A stretch of 13,030 nucleotides of DNA from Pseudomonadota bacterium (lineage in GTDB: Bacteria; Pseudomonadota; Alphaproteobacteria; Rhizobiales; Rhizobiaceae): NCBI GenBank assembly GCA_023444445.1, contig JAEXMK010000200.1, forward strand, positions 1 to 13,030, read 5' to 3'. The notes under the pieces were generated by a model that saw only the letters and a program-made list of their open reading frames with translations, made no database searches and was not told the origin of the DNA. The translations under genes and the position numbers were made by a program. Positions 1 through 7,352 of the stretch are shown here, piece after piece (position 1 is the stretch's first letter; the number at the start of each line of letters is the position of its first letter).

Positions 1-168
1 GCCGAACATCTCGGCTCCGATACCTTCCTGCATATCGATGTCCCAGGCATCGGCCCGATTACCGCCCGCGCTGATGGCGAATTCGCCTGCAAGCACGGCG
101 ACACCGTCTTCATCACGCCCGACGATACCAAAATCCACAGGTTCGATGACAAGGGCAAAGCAATCTAG
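1..168 (+). CDS. C-terminal end of a sugar/polyol ABC transporter ATP-binding subunit (partial)
   Basis: The reading frame is open from base 1 and ends at TAG 166-168, giving the last 55 residues of a protein whose start lies outside the window. The visible stretch begins AEHLGSDTFLHIDVPG, continues with a TARADGEF segment and closes with an IHRFDDKGKAI tail. This is the pattern of the C-terminal TOBE domain of MalK/UgpC/SmoK-type importer ATPases, in which this domain makes a regulatory beta-barrel behind the nucleotide-binding domain. Walker motifs are not in view, so the assignment rests on the tail alone. It lies 119 bases upstream of mannitol dehydrogenase in the same direction, the arrangement of polyol operons (smo/mtl) in alphaproteobacteria, so a sorbitol/mannitol/arabitol importer is the likely system. 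The substrate is an inference from context. Confidence 0.8.
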   Translation, partial: AEHLGSDTFLHIDVPGIGPITARADGEFACKHGDTVFITPDDTKIHRFDDKGKAI

Positions 169-287
169 ACGGGGCTGGCCCTAACGACGCAGCGGCTCGC
201 TATTCGGTGGCGGCCGTTTGCAGATAGTCCGAATGCCCGCGACAGGGCGATTGGCAAGACCACCGTTTTCCCTTCGAGGATCGTGAC

Positions 288-1772
288 ATGACATGCAAAC
301 TCTCCCTCGCAACGCTTGACGAAGCCAGAAAGACGGCGGCGGTTCCGGCCTATTCCCGGGACGATCTGTCCGCCGGCATCGTGCATTTCGGCGTCGGTAA
401 TTTCCACCGCGCCCATCAGGCCGTTTATCTTGATGACCTGTTCAACACCGGCACGGACCATGACTTCGCCATCATCGGCGCCGGTGTTCTGCCATCTGAC
501 GCCTTGATGCGCGAAAAGCTCGCCGCGCAGGATTTCCTGACCACTGTCGTGGAGCAGGACAATAACCGCACCGGTGCGCGGGTAACGGCCCCAATGATCG
601 ACATTCTTCCGGTCGGCGACAGTGCGGCGATCATCGAAAAACTGGCCAATCCGAAGATCCGCATCGTCTCGATGACGATCACGGAAGGGGGTTATTTCAT
701 CGATGCCTCCGGTTCGTTTAACCCGCAGCATCCGGCCATCGCCGAAGACGGCAGGAACCCGACCTCGCCAAAAACCGTGTTTGGTCTCATCGTCTCCGGT
801 CTGAAGGCGCGGCGCGACAGGGGCGTGCAGCCTTTTACCGTCATGTCCTGCGATAACATCCCCCATAACGGCAAGGTCACGAAAAACGCGGTTGTCGGTC
901 TGGCAGCGCTCTCTGATCCTTCCTTTGCCAATTGGATCGGCGAAAACGTCGCCTTTCCGAATTCCATGGTCGACCGCATCACGCCTGCCACCGGCGAGCG
1001 CGAACGCAACATCGCCCGGGATGACTTCGACATCGAAGACAACTGGCCGGTCTTTTGCGAAGAATTCAAACAATGGGTGATGGAGGACAACTTCCCAGCC
1101 GGACGGCCCGCGCTGGAAAAGGCTGGCGTGCAGTTCGTCAAGGACGTCGCGCCCTATGAGCATATGAAAATCCGCATCCTCAATGGCGGCCACGCGGCAA
1201 TCGCCTATCCTGCGGCGCTGCTCGACATCCATTTCGTCCATGAGGCGATGGAGCATCCGCTGATCCGGGCGTTTCTCGCAAAACTTGAAATGGACGAGAT
1301 CATCCCGGTCATTCCGCCGGTGCCCGATACCGATCTCAACGAGTATTTCGCGTTGATCGAGCGGCGTTTCCTTAACCCGAAGATTGGCGACACCATTCCG
1401 CGTCTGGCGCAGGATGGCTCCAACCGTCAGCCGAAATTCATCCTGCCGTCGACCGCCGACCGACTGTCGCGCGGTGAAGACATCATCGGCCTGTCGCTGG
1501 TTTCGGCGCTCTGGTGCCGTTATTTCTACGGCACTTCCGATAGCGGTAAGGAAATCACCTTCAACGATGCCAGCGCCGAGCGACTGCAGGCCGCGGCCAT
1601 CAAGGCCAAGGATGACCCGATGGCCTTCCTCGCACTCGGGGATATCTTCGGAGCAGTTGCCGAATCGGCGCTTTTCCGTAAACGCTTCGCCCATGCATTG
1701 AAGACGCTGTGGCAAGACGGCACGGCAAAGACCTTGCAGCTTTATCTGGATGACAAGCTGGCTGAAAAGTGA
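288..1772 (+). CDS. mtlK: Mannitol 2-dehydrogenase (long-chain polyol dehydrogenase family)
   Basis: This 494-residue protein has the length and motifs of the polyol-specific long-chain dehydrogenases, which oxidise D-mannitol to D-fructose with NAD+ and often also D-arabitol or sorbitol in the cytoplasm. The N-terminal nucleotide-binding part carries GVGNFHRAHQ at residues 35-44. The catalytic signature K-x4-N-x2-H appears as K294, N299 and H302 in MKIRILNGGH, and N190 in SCDNIPHNG corresponds to the second oxyanion-hole asparagine. In the Pseudomonas fluorescens enzyme these residues are K295, N300, H303 and N191, one position off. The ATG at 288 has GAGGA at 276-280, seven bases upstream. 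It follows an ABC ATPase gene and is followed by a HAD phosphatase and an FGGY kinase, all in one direction, so it is probably operonic. Exact polyol preference (mannitol, D-arabitol or sorbitol) cannot be read from the sequence. Confidence 0.93.
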   Translation: MTCKLSLATLDEARKTAAVPAYSRDDLSAGIVHFGVGNFHRAHQAVYLDDLFNTGTDHDFAIIGAGVLPSDALMREKLAAQDFLTTVVEQDNNRTGARVTAPMIDILPVGDSAAIIEKLANPKIRIVSMTITEGGYFIDASGSFNPQHPAIAEDGRNPTSPKTVFGLIVSGLKARRDRGVQPFTVMSCDNIPHNGKVTKNAVVGLAALSDPSFANWIGENVAFPNSMVDRITPATGERERNIARDDFDIEDNWPVFCEEFKQWVMEDNFPAGRPALEKAGVQFVKDVAPYEHMKIRILNGGHAAIAYPAALLDIHFVHEAMEHPLIRAFLAKLEMDEIIPVIPPVPDTDLNEYFALIERRFLNPKIGDTIPRLAQDGSNRQPKFILPSTADRLSRGEDIIGLSLVSALWCRYFYGTSDSGKEITFNDASAERLQAAAIKAKDDPMAFLALGDIFGAVAESALFRKRFAHALKTLWQDGTAKTLQLYLDDKLAEK

Positions 1773-1779
1773 CCATGAG

Positions 1780-2499
1780 ATGGACCACCGGACCGGGCCC
1801 CTGCTGATTTTCGATTGCGACGGCGTTCTCGTCGACAGTGAACCGGTCTCGATTGCGGTGCTTCTCGACATGCTCTCCCATCTCGGCGTAACGATGGGGG
1901 AGGAGGAGGCTTACGAGCGCTTTCTGGGCCGCAGCGTTGCCAGCATGACGGCGACCTTGTTCGAGGATTACGGTGTCGAAACCGACATCGATTTTCTCGA
2001 GCATATGCGGGCGACGCTGTTTGAGCGCTTCCGCACCGAACTGAAGCCGATCGACGGCATTGCCGAGACGCTGGACCGGCTTATGGGCCTGAAGCGCTGC
2101 GTCGCCTCTTCCAGCCAGCCGGAGCGTATCCGGTATTCACTTGGGCTGACGGGTCTGATCGACAAATTTGAGCCACATGTCTTCAGTGCCACCATGGTGA
2201 AGAACGGCAAGCCGGCTCCCGATCTCTTCCTGCATGCGGCGCACGCAATGGGCGTCGAGCCGCGTCACTGTATCGTGATCGAGGACAGCCCGGCCGGTAT
2301 TGCCGCCGCAAAGGCAGCCGGCATGGGTGTTTTTGCCTTTACCGGCGGATCGCATGCACGCTTTCCCGCATTTCGCGAAAAGATCGCCGGCCTGGGGGCA
2401 GACGCCGTGTTTGACGCGATGCCGGATTTGGTCCAACTTGTCGGCAGCTATGTGGGGAGGGGCGGTCTTGACGGCCAGGTGGAACGTGACGCAGGCTAA
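1780..2499 (+). CDS. HAD-superfamily phosphatase/phosphoglucomutase-like hydrolase
   Basis: This 239-residue protein belongs to the beta-phosphoglucomutase-like branch of the HAD superfamily, Mg-dependent enzymes that form an aspartyl-phosphate intermediate. Motif I is FDCDGVLVDSEP, with nucleophile D12 and acid/base D14. Motif II is the serine in VASSSQPER near residues 110-112. Motif III is K144 in KNGKPAPDLF. Motif IV is E168-D169 in VIEDSPAGIAAAKAAG. A helical cap lies between motifs I and II. The ATG at 1780 is preferred because it places the first strand just before motif I. An in-frame ATG at 1750 would add ten residues and overlap mtlK by 23 bases. No strong ribosome-binding site is visible, which fits translational coupling to mtlK (stop 1770-1772). 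A likely substrate is a small sugar or polyol phosphate formed in this pathway, but this is inferred only from the operon. Confidence 0.85.
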   Translation: MDHRTGPLLIFDCDGVLVDSEPVSIAVLLDMLSHLGVTMGEEEAYERFLGRSVASMTATLFEDYGVETDIDFLEHMRATLFERFRTELKPIDGIAETLDRLMGLKRCVASSSQPERIRYSLGLTGLIDKFEPHVFSATMVKNGKPAPDLFLHAAHAMGVEPRHCIVIEDSPAGIAAAKAAGMGVFAFTGGSHARFPAFREKIAGLGADAVFDAMPDLVQLVGSYVGRGGLDGQVERDAG

Positions 2500-2556
2500 G
2501 CCTGATATTGCCTACCGCCGCCGGGTCGTTGCGCCAGGGTTGGAATTGCAGTCTTG

Positions 2557-4131
2557 ATGCGTCAAAATCTCGTCGCTGTCGATGTCGGTACGGCAAGCGC
2601 CCGGGCCGGGATTTTCGATCCGGCAGGCCGGCTGCTTGCGCGCTCCACCCATCCCATCCTCATGCAGCGGCCGCGTGAAAACCACGCAGAGCACGATTCC
2701 ACCGATATATGGAATGCCGTCTGCATCGCCGTGAAGGCGGCGCTTGCCGATGCCGGCGTGCTGCCGCAGAGCATTGCCGCCATAGGTTTCGACGCCACCT
2801 GCTCGCTTGTGATCCGTAATGGGCGAGGTGAGCCGGTTTCGGTTTCCACGACCGGTGAAGACCGTTTTGACACCATCGTCTGGCTCGATCACCGCGCGAT
2901 CAACGAGGCGGACCGGTTGACGGCCTCGGGCCATCGGGTGCTCGATTTCGCCGGCAACAGCGTCTCGCCGGAAATGCAGATGCCGAAGCTGATGTGGCTG
3001 AAGACGCATATGCCTCAAAGCTGGTCGCGCATGGCCTTCGCCTTCGACCTTGCGGATTTCCTGACGTGGAAGGCGACCGGCTCCGCAAGGCGCTCCAACT
3101 GCACGCAGACGGCAAAATGGAATTTTCTGGCGCAGGAAAGCCCCGGCTGGCAGGCGGATTATCTGTCCTTTGCCGAACTTGCCGATCTGAAGGAGCGGGC
3201 CGGCCTGCCCGAAACCACAGTCATGCCAGGGGCGGCCATTGGCCCGCTTTCACCCGAGGCGGCCGCAGAGCTCGGTCTCGATACCGGCTGCCAGGTGGCG
3301 GCGGGCATGATCGATGCCTACGCCGGCGCGCTCGGGGCGCTGGGCGGTTGCCTTTCGGAAGATGTGGGCAAACATGTCGCGCTGATCGCTGGCACGTCCA
3401 GCTGCCTTGTCGCCATGTCCGCGCGGCCCATGCCGGGCCACAGCCTGTGGGGACCCTACTGGCAGGCGGTGCTGCCCGGCCACTGGCTGGTGGAGGGTGG
3501 GCAATCGGCCACGGGCGCACTGCTCGACCATATCGTACGTATGCATGCGGCGGGCGGCGAACCGGACACGGCGTTGCATGCCCGCATCGTTGCGCGCGTC
3601 ACCGAATTGCGGGAGCTGGAAGGCGAGGCCTTTGCGGACCGGCTGCATGTTCTGCCGGATTTCCACGGCAACCGCTCGCCGCTAGCCGACCCGCATGCGG
3701 TGGGCGTCATCAGCGGGCTGACGCTCGATACCTCCTTCGACAGCCTCTGCCGCCTTTACTGGCGCACAGCGGTCGCGATCGCACTCGGCGCGCGTCACGT
3801 GCTCGACGCCATGGAGCGTTTCGGTTATGCGGTGGAAACGCTGCATGTGACCGGCGGGCATGTGAAGAACCCGCTGTTGATGGAGCTTTACGCCGACGTG
3901 ACGGGCAAGCGCATCGTGGTTCCCGCCACCGCCGACGCGGTACTGCTCGGCACGGCCATGACGGCGGCAACGGCCGGTGGCGTGCATGTAAGCCTCGCGG
4001 CAGCAGGGGCCGCCATGTATCCGGGCAATGCGGAAATCTCGGGCAATCCGGCGCTTGCTGCGCATTATGAACGAGACTATCGCCGTTTCCTCGCCATGTA
4101 CCGGCATCGTCAGGAACTCGAAAGCCTTTGA
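2557..4131 (+). CDS. FGGY-family pentulose kinase, probably D-ribulokinase
   Basis: This 524-residue protein is a sugar kinase of the FGGY family, which phosphorylates a ketopentose with ATP in the cytoplasm. The N-terminal phosphate-binding loop is VAVDVGTASARAGIFD (residues 7-21). D253 in AGMIDAYAGALG is the expected catalytic base. GTSSC (279-283) and GGHVKNPLL (433-441) contribute to ATP binding, and DFHGNRSP (368-375) is typical of the pentulose-kinase subgroup. TCSLV at residues 81-85 matches the signature reported for D-ribulokinases (yeast and mammalian FGGY proteins), which points to D-ribulose rather than D-xylulose or L-ribulose. ATG 2557 is taken as the start. A TTG just before it would add one residue, and the nearest Shine-Dalgarno-like GGA (2542-2544) is weak. 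It lies 57 bases after the HAD gene and is probably the last gene of the operon. Automatic annotation may call it xylulokinase or ribulokinase. Confidence 0.88.
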   Translation: MRQNLVAVDVGTASARAGIFDPAGRLLARSTHPILMQRPRENHAEHDSTDIWNAVCIAVKAALADAGVLPQSIAAIGFDATCSLVIRNGRGEPVSVSTTGEDRFDTIVWLDHRAINEADRLTASGHRVLDFAGNSVSPEMQMPKLMWLKTHMPQSWSRMAFAFDLADFLTWKATGSARRSNCTQTAKWNFLAQESPGWQADYLSFAELADLKERAGLPETTVMPGAAIGPLSPEAAAELGLDTGCQVAAGMIDAYAGALGALGGCLSEDVGKHVALIAGTSSCLVAMSARPMPGHSLWGPYWQAVLPGHWLVEGGQSATGALLDHIVRMHAAGGEPDTALHARIVARVTELRELEGEAFADRLHVLPDFHGNRSPLADPHAVGVISGLTLDTSFDSLCRLYWRTAVAIALGARHVLDAMERFGYAVETLHVTGGHVKNPLLMELYADVTGKRIVVPATADAVLLGTAMTAATAGGVHVSLAAAGAAMYPGNAEISGNPALAAHYERDYRRFLAMYRHRQELESL

Positions 4132-4184
4132 CTTTTCAGGGTAATAGCTAGCGTTGACTGTTAGTGTATTGCTTCCAAGCGCAA

Positions 4185-5015
4185 TCAGCCGCGCAGCGAG
4201 CGCTTCAACGCGGCAAAGTTTTTCGCCCGCGTTTTTGCTGCATCATCCGCCCCGGCGCTCAGCGCGCAGAGGGTGAATTCCAGCAGGGAGACCAGTTGCA
4301 GCAGGCCTTGGCCGCTGTTCTGGCTCTGCGGCATGGCAAGACAGAGATCGACGCTCTCCGGTCCCCATTCGTAAAACCGCGTGGTGATCAAAAGCGTCCT
4401 GTAGCCGCCCTTGCGGGCCGTGGCCGACAGGCGCTGCAGGGGCGCGAGGTTGCCGCCGCAATCCATGATGACGAGGAGCGTGCGTTCGGGATCGAAATCC
4501 CACAGAGCGACATAGGTCGCATTATCGCTGCCGAGATAATGAACGTGGCCCCGGGCCTCCAGAAGCCGCCCGTAAAAATGCCTGCTGGCATCGAGGCCTT
4601 CCGGAGAGGTCGCCAGAAAGACATCGCCCGCCGAGGTGATCTCGTTCATCGCAAGGCGCCAGATCGTCTGGGTGGTCATGTCGAAGGCGGTCTGGATGGC
4701 CTGAATCTGCTGTGACAGAAGCTGAGAAAACGGGTTGGAATTCCGTTCGCCGGCTTCGGTCGTCGCGGGCTGGCCTATGCTGACGGTTTCTTCCGCATGG
4801 CGCAGGTCGGCGCGGATATCGCTGAATTGCCGGTAACCCAGAGAACGCAGGAATCGGCCGACCGTCATCGGGCTGAGGCTGAGCTTGGCGGCCAGCGTCT
4901 GCGCCGTTTCAAACGGCAACTCGTCCAGATGCTCGATCAGATATTTGGCAATCTTGCGCTCGGAAGGGGTGCCTGCCTTCATGGCGCGCGTAAGGTTTAA
5001 CAGCAGCTTTTCCAC
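4185..5015 (-). CDS. RpiR/MurR-family transcriptional regulator (HTH plus SIS domain)
   Basis: This 276-residue protein has the RpiR layout: an N-terminal winged HTH (about residues 1-75, with ETAQTLAAKLSLSPMTVGRF at 36-55) followed by a SIS sugar-isomerase-type domain (about 120-255) that normally binds a phosphosugar. The SIS core includes DVFLATSPEG and TLLVIMDCGGN. The start is set at GTG (5015-5013), five bases after GAGG (5024-5021 on the minus strand). A TTG directly upstream at 5018 would add one residue but sits only two bases from that site. The gene converges on the polyol operon, ending 53 bases from the kinase stop, so it may report on a phosphorylated product of that pathway. 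The target genes cannot be told from the sequence. A strong-looking promoter lies far upstream at 5160-5188. Confidence 0.9.
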   Translation of the reverse strand: MEKLLLNLTRAMKAGTPSERKIAKYLIEHLDELPFETAQTLAAKLSLSPMTVGRFLRSLGYRQFSDIRADLRHAEETVSIGQPATTEAGERNSNPFSQLLSQQIQAIQTAFDMTTQTIWRLAMNEITSAGDVFLATSPEGLDASRHFYGRLLEARGHVHYLGSDNATYVALWDFDPERTLLVIMDCGGNLAPLQRLSATARKGGYRTLLITTRFYEWGPESVDLCLAMPQSQNSGQGLLQLVSLLEFTLCALSAGADDAAKTRAKNFAALKRSLRG

Positions 5016-5159
5016 CAACGCCTCGTTTATTTTTTAGTTATTGAACGATGATGCTTTCGCGCGCCCGTGCAAGCGTGCGAACCGCGATTTGGCGGTGGGG
5101 GCGAGCTTTTCCGGCCATGTCCTCCACCGGATCGAAATGCGAATTATCGTAGATGGTTT

Positions 5160-5188
5160 ATTATATTTTAGGGATATCTTTTATTCAA
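5160..5188 (-). promoter_or_regulatory. Predicted sigma-70-type promoter reading toward the RpiR-family gene
   Basis: On the minus strand, TTGAAT (5188-5183) and TATAAT (5165-5160) are separated by exactly 17 bases: a perfect -10 and a 4/6 match to TTGACA. The predicted transcript would start near 5153 and carry a leader of roughly 135 bases before the regulator start at 5015. The match is seen in the sequence; activity and start point are inferred. Confidence 0.55.
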
Positions 5189-5304
5189 GGGAAATTCCAT
5201 CTGCGGTTTAATTCTCAACAGCTTGCCGTCTTTGCACCCGTCTTGCGCAGCGGAGGGTGAGCCCCTATCTCGTGGATCAGAGGGTTTCGGCGCGAAAGGC
5301 GTCA

Positions 5305-5310
5305 AGGGAG
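5305..5310 (+). promoter_or_regulatory. Ribosome-binding site deciding the EI24-family start
   Basis: AGGGAG lies six bases before the ATG at 5317. It favours that start over the upstream in-frame GTG at 5257, whose purine-rich stretch abuts the start codon. Confidence 0.7.
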
Positions 5311-5316
5311 TTCCGA

Positions 5317-6054
5317 ATGATTTTTGATGCGGCGCGGCTGGCATTCCACAATCTCTTTGCTGCCGAGACCCGGTCGGTGTTCTGGAAAGTGCTGGGGCTG
5401 ACGCTTCTGGTGCTGGTGGCGCTATGGTTCGTCATCCGCTCCATTTTCATCTATTTCGCCCTGCCATGGGTGGATACGCTGATCCCCGGCGTGCCGGATT
5501 GGGCCGGCTGGCTGACCTTCGTTTTTGCCATTTTCGCCGGCATCGGGCTCGCTTTGGCGCTGGCCCTGCTTATTTCGCCGGTCACGGCCGTCATCGCCGG
5601 CCTGTTTCTCGATGATGTCGCCGAAGTGGTGGAAAAAAAGAGCTATCCGAATGATCCGCCGGGCAAGGCAATGCCGATCGGCGAAGCCGTGCTGTCGTCG
5701 ATCAAGTTTTTCGGCGTTGTCATTGCCGGCAACCTCATCGCTTTGTTGCTGCTCCTGGTGCCGGGAATCAATCTGATCGCGTTTTTTTTCGTGAATGGTT
5801 ATCTGCTCGGGCGGGAATTCTTCGAATTCGCGGCGATGCGTTTCCGACCGCCCGCCGAAGCCCGGCAGTTCCGGGTGAAGCACCGCGCGACGGTATTCAT
5901 GGCCGGACTGGTAATCGCCGCATTCCTGGCGGTGCCGTTCCTCAATCTGCTGACGCCGCTTTTCGCCGCCTCGATGATGGTGCATCTGCACAAGGCCGTC
6001 AGCCGGCGCGATCCCTTATTCGCTAGCGGTCGCACCGAACAGCTGCGCGGGTAA
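5317..6054 (+). CDS. EI24-domain (CysZ-like) integral membrane protein
   Basis: This 245-residue protein has four hydrophobic blocks at about residues 23-48, 64-98, 130-163 and 193-215, so it is an inner-membrane protein. The order of the segments and the motif NGYLLGREFFEFAAMR (160-175) match the EI24 family, which includes the sulfate permease CysZ and related proteins usually annotated as sulfate transporter family. Sulfate transport is not shown here: there are no cysteine-biosynthesis neighbours, and the family covers proteins of unknown role. The start is ATG 5317, supported by AGGGAG at 5305-5310. The last 39 bases overlap the 3' end of nth on the opposite strand. The C-terminal tail after residue 228 is short, polar and not membrane-embedded. 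Confidence 0.82.
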   Translation: MIFDAARLAFHNLFAAETRSVFWKVLGLTLLVLVALWFVIRSIFIYFALPWVDTLIPGVPDWAGWLTFVFAIFAGIGLALALALLISPVTAVIAGLFLDDVAEVVEKKSYPNDPPGKAMPIGEAVLSSIKFFGVVIAGNLIALLLLLVPGINLIAFFFVNGYLLGREFFEFAAMRFRPPAEARQFRVKHRATVFMAGLVIAAFLAVPFLNLLTPLFAASMMVHLHKAVSRRDPLFASGRTEQLRG

Positions 6055-6798
6055 TTCCACCAGCGGGGCTGGAATATCAAAGGTCTTTTCCTGTGATTTG
6101 CAGATATCGGCAATTACGCAACGCTCGCATTCCGGCTTGCGCGCCTTGCAGCAATAACGCCCGTGCAGGATCAGCCAGTGGTGCGCATGGAACAGATATT
6201 CTTCGGGAATGATGCGGAGAAGCCGGTCTTCAACCTCGTCAGGGGTTTTGCCCGGCGCAAGACAGAGCCGATTGGCAATGCGGAACACATGCGTGTCCAC
6301 CGCAAGCGTGGGCACGCCGAACGCCATCGACATCACCACATTGGCCGTCTTGCGGCCAACACCCGGCAGGGTCACCAGTTCCTCACGGGTTTTCGGCACC
6401 TCGCCGCCGAAATTGTCGATCAGCATCTGCGACAGGGCGATGACGTTTTTCGCCTTGTTACGGTAAAGCCCGATGGTCTTGATATGGCCGATCAGTTCTT
6501 CCTCGCCGAGCGCCAGCATTTTTTCAGGCGTATCGGCCACCTTGAACAGCGCCCGGGTGGCACGGTTCACACCCACGTCGGTCGCCTGCGCTGAGAGCGC
6601 CACGGCCACCAGCAGCGTGAAGGGATTGGTGTGTTCCAGCTCGCCTTTCGGCTCCGGCCGCTGAATGGAAAACCGGTGGAAGATCTCGGAGAGTTCGTCT
6701 TTTGAATAGGCCGTTTTCACCCGCGTCGGTTTGCGCGCGGATGCCGGATTTGACTTTTTCAATGTTTGGGTGCTGGATCGTTTCTTGGCCACTGTCAT
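6016..6798 (-). CDS. nth: Endonuclease III (DNA glycosylase/AP lyase)
   Basis: This 260-residue base-excision-repair enzyme removes oxidised pyrimidines and cleaves at abasic sites. The helix-hairpin-helix is LPGVGRKTANVV at 144-155, with catalytic lysine K150 (K120 in E. coli), and the catalytic aspartate is D168 in AVDTHVFR (D138 in E. coli). The 4Fe-4S loop C-x6-C-x2-C-x5-C is intact at C217, C224, C227 and C233. It is longer than the 211-residue E. coli enzyme because of a basic, low-complexity N-terminal extension of about 30 residues, common in alphaproteobacterial homologues, and a short C-terminal tail. The tail coding overlaps the convergent membrane-protein gene by 39 bases. ATG is at 6798-6796; the gene is divergent from the DUF2244 gene with only 37 bases between. 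Confidence 0.95.
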   Translation of the reverse strand: MTVAKKRSSTQTLKKSNPASARKPTRVKTAYSKDELSEIFHRFSIQRPEPKGELEHTNPFTLLVAVALSAQATDVGVNRATRALFKVADTPEKMLALGEEELIGHIKTIGLYRNKAKNVIALSQMLIDNFGGEVPKTREELVTLPGVGRKTANVVMSMAFGVPTLAVDTHVFRIANRLCLAPGKTPDEVEDRLLRIIPEEYLFHAHHWLILHGRYCCKARKPECERCVIADICKSQEKTFDIPAPLVELPAQLFGATASE

Positions 6799-6835
6799 GG
6801 ACTATCTATAGCCAGCCAGCCCAAAGGAAAGCAAC

Positions 6836-7315
6836 GTGGATACGCTCAACGACCAGCCGATTTTCGCGGCGGAACTCGTTCCGCACCGTTCGCTTGGCCG
6901 GCGCGGTTTCCGGCTGCTGCTGTTGTTTTCCGGGCTGGCCTGCCTTGTCTATGGCGGTTTTTTCCTTGCCACCGGCGCATGGCCGATCGGCCTGTTCTTT
7001 GGACTGGATTTTCTGCTGCTTTATATCGCTTTCCGCGCCAATTACCGGGCGGCGAAAGCGCGGGAAGAGGTCAGCGTCTCGCGCACCAACCTTTCGATCC
7101 GCAAATTCTCTCCGACCGGGCGCATGGTGGAATATCGTTTCAATCCTTTCTGGGCACGCTTCCGGGTGAGGCGGCATGACGAGATCGGTATCGTTTCCAT
7201 GCATGTGACGGGCGAGGGCCGGGCGACCGATATCGGTTCGTTTCTCAACCCGGATGACCGGGAAAGTTTCGCCAAGGCGTTTGGCGGTGCGCTTGCGACT
7301 GTGCGGCGGAGGTGA
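6836..7315 (+). CDS. DUF2244-family membrane protein
   Basis: This 159-residue protein of unknown function has two adjacent transmembrane segments (about residues 24-45 and 48-68) followed by a soluble C-terminal domain on one side of the membrane. Features typical of DUF2244 proteins are the N-terminal FAAELVPHRSLGRRGF, the NPFWARF segment near residues 103-109 and the terminal GSFLNPDDRESFAKAFG. The start codon is GTG at 6836, with AGGA at 6825-6828, seven bases upstream. It is divergent from nth, and any promoter would have to overlap the start of nth or lie within 37 bases. No function can be proposed from the sequence or neighbours. Confidence 0.82.
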   Translation: MDTLNDQPIFAAELVPHRSLGRRGFRLLLLFSGLACLVYGGFFLATGAWPIGLFFGLDFLLLYIAFRANYRAAKAREEVSVSRTNLSIRKFSPTGRMVEYRFNPFWARFRVRRHDEIGIVSMHVTGEGRATDIGSFLNPDDRESFAKAFGGALATVRRR

Positions 7316-7352
7316 GCGGATCAGAAGGTTGTCGTGGCGCTGTAGTCTCTTT

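Larger units (their letters stand above)
5016..5316. other. Intergenic region between divergent rpiR-type and EI24-type genes
   Basis: This 301-base stretch has no convincing gene. Its left half is GC-rich and unremarkable. Bases about 5140-5220 form an AT-rich island with a minus-strand promoter match (listed separately) and a short symmetric sequence GGAAATTCC at 5190-5198 beside the -35 box. A GTG at 5257 could extend the downstream membrane protein by 20 residues, but that extension is not hydrophobic and lacks a well-spaced ribosome-binding site. Confidence 0.6.

Noticed and set aside
235..248. Small GCCC/GGGC hairpin between the ABC ATPase and mtlK
   Set aside because: It has four base pairs only and no T-run, so it cannot be called a terminator.
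165..1871. Long minus-strand open frame (568 codons) opposite mtlK
   Set aside because: It is antisense to a clearly recognised mannitol dehydrogenase with catalytic motifs; the translation has no recognisable domain and arises from GC-rich codon bias.
2994..4070. Long plus-strand frame of 358 codons inside the FGGY kinase
   Set aside because: The product is arginine-rich and of low complexity, typical of a shifted frame, while the kinase frame holds all family motifs.
4168..4185. ATTGC/GCAAT inverted repeat between the convergent kinase and RpiR-family genes
   Set aside because: The stem is weak, competing pairings exist and there is no T-run on either strand, so a terminator is not supported.
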